A stretch of DNA of 64,000 nucleotides from Mesonia sp. (lineage in GTDB: Bacteria; Bacteroidota; Bacteroidia; Flavobacteriales; Flavobacteriaceae), in assembly GCA_012964435.1 (NCBI GenBank), contig DTTX01000093.1, positions 1-64,000 on the forward strand. Direction: 5' to 3'. This document shows positions 60,432 through 64,000 of the stretch, in pieces. Each line of letters opens with the position of its first letter. Within the stretch, counting starts at the first letter, position 1. A program made the position numbers and the translations under genes. The notes under the pieces are model-generated. The model worked only from the letters and a program-made list of their open reading frames with translations. It had not been told where the DNA came from and did not search any database.

Positions 60432-61443
60432 CACCAATACCTAATTGCTGTTTCCATTGTATCTTTGGACCGGCATCGACCAACTCGCCTTCAGCATTTT
60501 CTTCTTGTACCTTAATATCGTCATCATATTTTAGGTGAGAACCTAATTTTGCCAGCACGTATTGATTTACTTTAAAATTGAAATTAAGCTCCCAGTTTAC
60601 ATCTATATTTCCGAATTTATTGATGTAATCGGTATAAAGACTGAGTTTATTGCTTAACCCGATATTTTCAAAAAGTTGTGTATTATATTCGTTAGTAAGT
60701 AAAATCCCTAGTTCTGTACGTACATTTTCGCCTTCAGAAATTAAATTACCCTCTTCATCGTAAACCGCCGGTTCAACTCCAAATGCACCATCATTAGCTA
60801 AATCCTGATCCAATACAAATGTAGAACGCATCGTAAGTGGTGAGGCATAAACATTGAGATGAAGATCTTCATTATTGTATTCTGACCCAACCCCTAAAAA
60901 TAGATAGGCCGGTGCCATTATGGTTGAAATCTTATTAGACCTATCGGGATAATTATAACCGTTAGAAAACTGCGTACTGAAATTCATCTTTGCAGAACTG
61001 TACCAATTGGAAATCGTATCTTTTCGATAACCAAATGTAGAGTTGATCTCTAAATGATCGTCGGTTTTTCTAACCTCTTGATCTTTTTGCTTATTTATAC
61101 CATATCGAGCAATAAACTCATTATTCCATCTTAAGTTTTTTCTTTCGTAGATTCTTTTCACATCTACGTTTAATAAACCTGCAACAGAATTTGCACCACC
61201 GGCATTCCAGTTTACAAATGCAACTTCGCTCAAATCTAAACCTATTCTATTAAGTTCTTTCCAAAATGTGATATAAGGGTGTCTTTTGCTAAGACGTTTA
61301 AGCTTATCTGTAGCAGTTACCGGGTAAAATGGTTTTACAGCGTATGGAGTTATTTTATTTATAGTATTTATACTGTCTCTAACTTGCGCTTGAGAGACCG
61401 TATAAGCTAGAACTATAATTACAAAAAGGATTTTCTTCAACAT
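60415..61443 (-). CDS. DUF3078 outer-membrane-associated protein
   Basis: A 342-residue protein with a signal peptide (MLKKILFVIIVLAYTVSQAQ). DUF3078 features include GLDLSEVAFVNWNAGGANSVAGLLN, FGYRKDTISNWYSSAKMNFSTQFSNGYNYPD and GSEYNNEDLHLNVYASPLTMRSTFV. The alternating hydrophobic strands and terminal LGIGVIVEL suggest a beta-barrel. The function is unknown. It is 19 bases downstream of purM and may be cotranscribed. Confidence 0.85.
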   Translation of the reverse strand: MLKKILFVIIVLAYTVSQAQVRDSINTINKITPYAVKPFYPVTATDKLKRLSKRHPYITFWKELNRIGLDLSEVAFVNWNAGGANSVAGLLNVDVKRIYERKNLRWNNEFIARYGINKQKDQEVRKTDDHLEINSTFGYRKDTISNWYSSAKMNFSTQFSNGYNYPDRSNKISTIMAPAYLFLGVGSEYNNEDLHLNVYASPLTMRSTFVLDQDLANDGAFGVEPAVYDEEGNLISEGENVRTELGILLTNEYNTQLFENIGLSNKLSLYTDYINKFGNIDVNWELNFNFKVNQYVLAKLGSHLKYDDDIKVQEENAEGELVDAGPKIQWKQQLGIGVIVEL

Positions 61444-61462
61444 GAAGTACTAATTATTGGCT

Positions 61463-62644
61463 TTAATAAGTAAAACTCCCAAATTCGCTATTTATTGTTA
61501 ACTTTTTTTCTGCTGAAGCTTCAACTCTTCCTACAATCTGAGCATCAACATGAAAAGATTTTGATATTTCTATAATTTCTTCAGCATATTCTTGAGGCAC
61601 GTAAATTTCCATTCTGTGTCCCATATTAAATACCTGATACATTTCTTTCCAATCGGTTTTACTTTCTTGCTGAATCAATTTAAACAATGGCGGCACCGCA
61701 AACATATTGTCTTTGATCACGTGTAGATCATCACCGATAAAGTGAAGTATTTTGGTTTGCGCTCCCCCACTACAATGTACCATCCCGTGTATTTCTTCCG
61801 AAGTATATTTTGAAAGAATTTTCTTGATAATCGGTGCGTAAGTTCTTGTTGGAGAAAGTACTAATTTTCCGGCATCTAAAACCGAATCTTCAACCGTTGA
61901 AGTTAGTTTTTTTGTTCCTGAATAAATTAATTCTGAAGGAATCGAGTTGTCGAAACTCTCCGGATATTTTTCAGCTAATTCTTTATTGAATACGTCGTGA
62001 CGTGCAGAAGTAAGTCCGTTACTTCCCATCCCACCGTTGTATTCTTTTTCGTAAGAAGCTTGGCCTGAAGAAGACAAACCAACAATAACATCGCCGGCTT
62101 TAATATTAGCATTATCGATTACCTTGCTACGCTTCATTCTTGCAGTTACGGTAGAGTCGACAATGATGGTTCTTACCAAATCACCAACATCTGCAGTTTC
62201 ACCTCCGGTAGAATGAATTTCTACACCAAAGCTTTTTAATTCTGCAATTAGTTCTTCCGTTCCATTAATGATGGCTGAAATCACCTCACCCGGAACTAAG
62301 TTTTTATTTCTACCAATGGTAGAAGAAAGTAAAATATTATCGGTTGCTCCCACGCACAAAAGATCGTCGATATTCATAATAAGTGCATCCTGTGCTATCC
62401 CTTTCCACACAGAAATATCTTCGGTTTCTTTCCAATACATATACGCCAATGAAGATTTTGTACCGGCGCCATCGGCATGCATAATAAGACAATAGTCTTC
62501 ATCTTGGGTTAAATGATCGGGAACAATTTTACAAAAGGCTTTAGGAAACAAACCTTTATCTACGTTCTTTATAGCGTTATGTACATCTTCTTTTCCTGCG
62601 GAAACGCCTCTTTGCGCGTAACGTTTACTTACTTCTTGACTCAT
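61463..62644 (-). CDS. purM: Phosphoribosylformylglycinamidine cyclo-ligase (AIR synthase-like)
   Basis: A 393-residue PurM-superfamily protein. SKRYAQRGVSAGKEDVHNAIK, HADGAGTKSSLAYMYWKE, the metal/ATP region DALIMNIDDLLCVGATD, and STGGETADVGDLVRTIIVDSTV fit the Bacteroidota form annotated as PurM. It would convert FGAM to AIR. It is divergent from E. coli PurM, so the annotation rests on family resemblance. It follows the glnA terminator. Confidence 0.82.
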   Translation of the reverse strand: MSQEVSKRYAQRGVSAGKEDVHNAIKNVDKGLFPKAFCKIVPDHLTQDEDYCLIMHADGAGTKSSLAYMYWKETEDISVWKGIAQDALIMNIDDLLCVGATDNILLSSTIGRNKNLVPGEVISAIINGTEELIAELKSFGVEIHSTGGETADVGDLVRTIIVDSTVTARMKRSKVIDNANIKAGDVIVGLSSSGQASYEKEYNGGMGSNGLTSARHDVFNKELAEKYPESFDNSIPSELIYSGTKKLTSTVEDSVLDAGKLVLSPTRTYAPIIKKILSKYTSEEIHGMVHCSGGAQTKILHFIGDDLHVIKDNMFAVPPLFKLIQQESKTDWKEMYQVFNMGHRMEIYVPQEYAEEIIEISKSFHVDAQIVGRVEASAEKKLTINSEFGSFTY

Positions 62645-62664
62645 TTTATTTGGTATTGGAATTG

Positions 62665-62672
62665 CAAAAATA
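62665..62672 (-). promoter_or_regulatory. -7 box of purM
   Basis: Minus strand TATTTTTG, an exact TAnnTTTG match, 20 bases before the ATG, just downstream of the glnA terminator. Confidence 0.6.
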
Positions 62673-62679
62673 AGGAATT

Positions 62680-62708
62680 AAAAAAACCCCGTTTACAAAA
62701 ACGGGGTT
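62680..62708 (-). terminator. Intrinsic terminator of glnA
   Basis: AACCCCGT (62685-62692) pairs with ACGGGGTT (62701-62708); on the minus strand the stem is followed by a T-run. Confidence 0.85.
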
Positions 62709-62730
62709 GTATTCTTAAAAGTTATTCAGA

Positions 62731-64000
62731 TTAATACGTGAATAACAATTCTCTGTACTTAGCGATTGGCCATAATTCATCATCAACCAAGATCTCTAAT
62801 TTATCACAGTGATATCTAATATCATCAAAATAAGGTCTTACTTTATCGCAATAAGCAAATGCTTTTTCTTCAGCATCTTCTAACTTGTTTGCTTCACGAC
62901 GTGCATCGATCATTTCGGTAATACCTTTATTGATCTTAGCAATATGACCAGAAATATCTTCAATGATCGTTAATTGCTCTGCTGCGTGCTTTTTAAATTC
63001 ACTTCCGTAAATTTCTTTAAGCCCTTGTACGTTTTTAATTAAAATGTTCTGGTATCTAATAGCTGTTGGGATTACGTGATTTCTTGCGATATCACCTAAC
63101 ACACGACCTTCGATCTGGATATGCATTGCATATTCTTCTACTTCAATTTCGTGACGTGCTTCCATTTCTACACGGTTCATTACTCCTAAACCTTCAAACA
63201 ACTTAATAGTTTTGTCTGCAACTTTTACCTTTAAAGCTTCCGGAGTTTTCTTATTATTGCTTAAGCCACGTTTTTTAGCTTCTTTTTCCCAAGCTTCACC
63301 ATAACCATCACCTTCAAATCTAATTTTCTTAGATTTTTTAATGTATTCTCTAAGAATATTGAAGATCGCATCATCTTTCTTCATTTTCTTATCTTTCACT
63401 AGCTTATCTACTTCAACTTTAAAATCTTGAAGTTGCTTCGCTACTGCCGCATTTAAAACAGTCATTGGGTTAGAACAGTTTGCAGTTGAACCTACTGCTC
63501 TAAACTCAAATTTATTACCGGTAAAGGCGAAAGGTGAAGTTCTGTTTCTATCGGTATTATCTAGTAAAATTTCTGGAATTTTACCTACTACATTTAATTT
63601 AAGATCTGTTTTTTCTTGTGGAGAAAGTTTACCATCGGTTACTTTTTCTAATTCATCAAGAACTTTAGTTAACTGAGAACCAATGAAAACCGAAATAATT
63701 GCCGGCGGCGCTTCGTTTGCTCCTAAACGGTGATCGTTAGATGCCGTTGCAATAGAAGAACGGATTAACTCTTCGTTATCGTAAACCGCTTTGATCGTAT
63801 TGATAAAGAAAGTTAAAAACTGAAGGTTCTTCATTGGCGTGCTACCAGGACTTAATAAGTTTACTCCTGTGTTTGTTGCTAACGACCAGTTGTTATGCTT
63901 ACCACTACCGTTTACTCCTGCAAATGGCTTCTCGTGAAAAAGCACTTTAAAATGATGACGCTCAGCAACTTTATCCATCACATCCATTAATAATAAGTTG
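62731..64000 (-). CDS. glnA: Type III glutamine synthetase, C-terminal part
   Basis: The 3' portion of a GSIII gene (about 423 codons) that continues beyond the right edge; the full protein is usually about 700-730 residues. The segment starting MDVMDKVAERHHFKVLFHEKPFAGVNGSGKHNNWSL contains the active-site loop with the Asn/Gly/His metal and substrate residues, followed by NRTSPFAFTGNKFEFRAVGSTANCSNP, typical of GSIII. It makes glutamine from glutamate and ammonia. The TAA at 62731-62733 precedes the terminator. Confidence 0.95.
   Translation of the reverse strand, partial: NLLLMDVMDKVAERHHFKVLFHEKPFAGVNGSGKHNNWSLATNTGVNLLSPGSTPMKNLQFLTFFINTIKAVYDNEELIRSSIATASNDHRLGANEAPPAIISVFIGSQLTKVLDELEKVTDGKLSPQEKTDLKLNVVGKIPEILLDNTDRNRTSPFAFTGNKFEFRAVGSTANCSNPMTVLNAAVAKQLQDFKVEVDKLVKDKKMKKDDAIFNILREYIKKSKKIRFEGDGYGEAWEKEAKKRGLSNNKKTPEALKVKVADKTIKLFEGLGVMNRVEMEARHEIEVEEYAMHIQIEGRVLGDIARNHVIPTAIRYQNILIKNVQGLKEIYGSEFKKHAAEQLTIIEDISGHIAKINKGITEMIDARREANKLEDAEEKAFAYCDKVRPYFDDIRYHCDKLEILVDDELWPIAKYRELLFTY

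Overview
The window looks like chromosome from a low-GC member of the Flavobacteriaceae (Bacteroidota). The clues are a 287-residue primary sigma factor, promoters of the TAnnTTTG type, few Shine-Dalgarno sequences, a type III glutamine synthetase at the right edge, mevalonate-pathway genes, DUF3078 and Lacal_2735 proteins, a bacillithiol-type reductase (YpdA) and an mreBCD-mrdA-rodA cluster beside purH. I cannot name the genus. There are no tRNA or rRNA genes, insertion sequences, prophage or CRISPR arrays; most of the window is core or near-core genome.

Layout. 1-3.2 kb: end of an ECF sigma gene with its membrane partner, rpoD, and a BLUF photoreceptor. 3.2-13.4 kb: rpe, YpdA, a NYN/LOTUS-like protein, an MtfA-like peptidase, several flavoproteins, small membrane proteins, PaiB, YetF and TspO. 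13.5-17.4 kb: mvaD, mevalonate kinase, a UbiA-type prenyltransferase and a pseudouridine synthase homologue lacking its catalytic Asp. 17.8-22.8 kb: polyamine operon (arginine decarboxylase, agmatinase, deoxyhypusine-synthase-like protein, GNAT-nitrilase fusion). 22.8-31.8 kb: a secreted protein, a LAB_N duplication, three glycosyltransferases and a cyclase/polyferredoxin/FAD-oxidoreductase operon. 31.9-39 kb: rodA, mrdA, mreD, mreC, mreB and purH. 39-43.4 kb: MacB-like permease and a TPR histidine kinase with its LuxR-type regulator. 43.4-51.6 kb: dipeptidyl peptidase III, fluoride channel, small proteins and the fused isobutyryl-CoA mutase IcmF. 52.1-64 kb: catalase, MscS, a BtuF-like protein, pyrF, prfA, an LptB-like ATPase, DUF3078, purM-like gene and glnA.

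The most unusual region is the 550-base gap between icmF and the catalase gene (51.55-52.10 kb). It holds three tandem units, each made of an 18-bp TACCC/GGGTA-type palindrome, 21-22 bases, a TAnnTTT box, a short hairpin with a purine-rich 8-9 base loop, and an intrinsic terminator. I read these as three co-regulated small RNA genes; a fourth transcript of similar shape lies near 54.5 kb.

Other signals are a palindromic dispersed repeat in three copies whose hairpin arms co-vary and whose end supplies the stop codon of a neighbouring gene in two cases, a PLDc_N-like microgene broken by an amber codon, and many convergent genes that overlap at their 3' ends.
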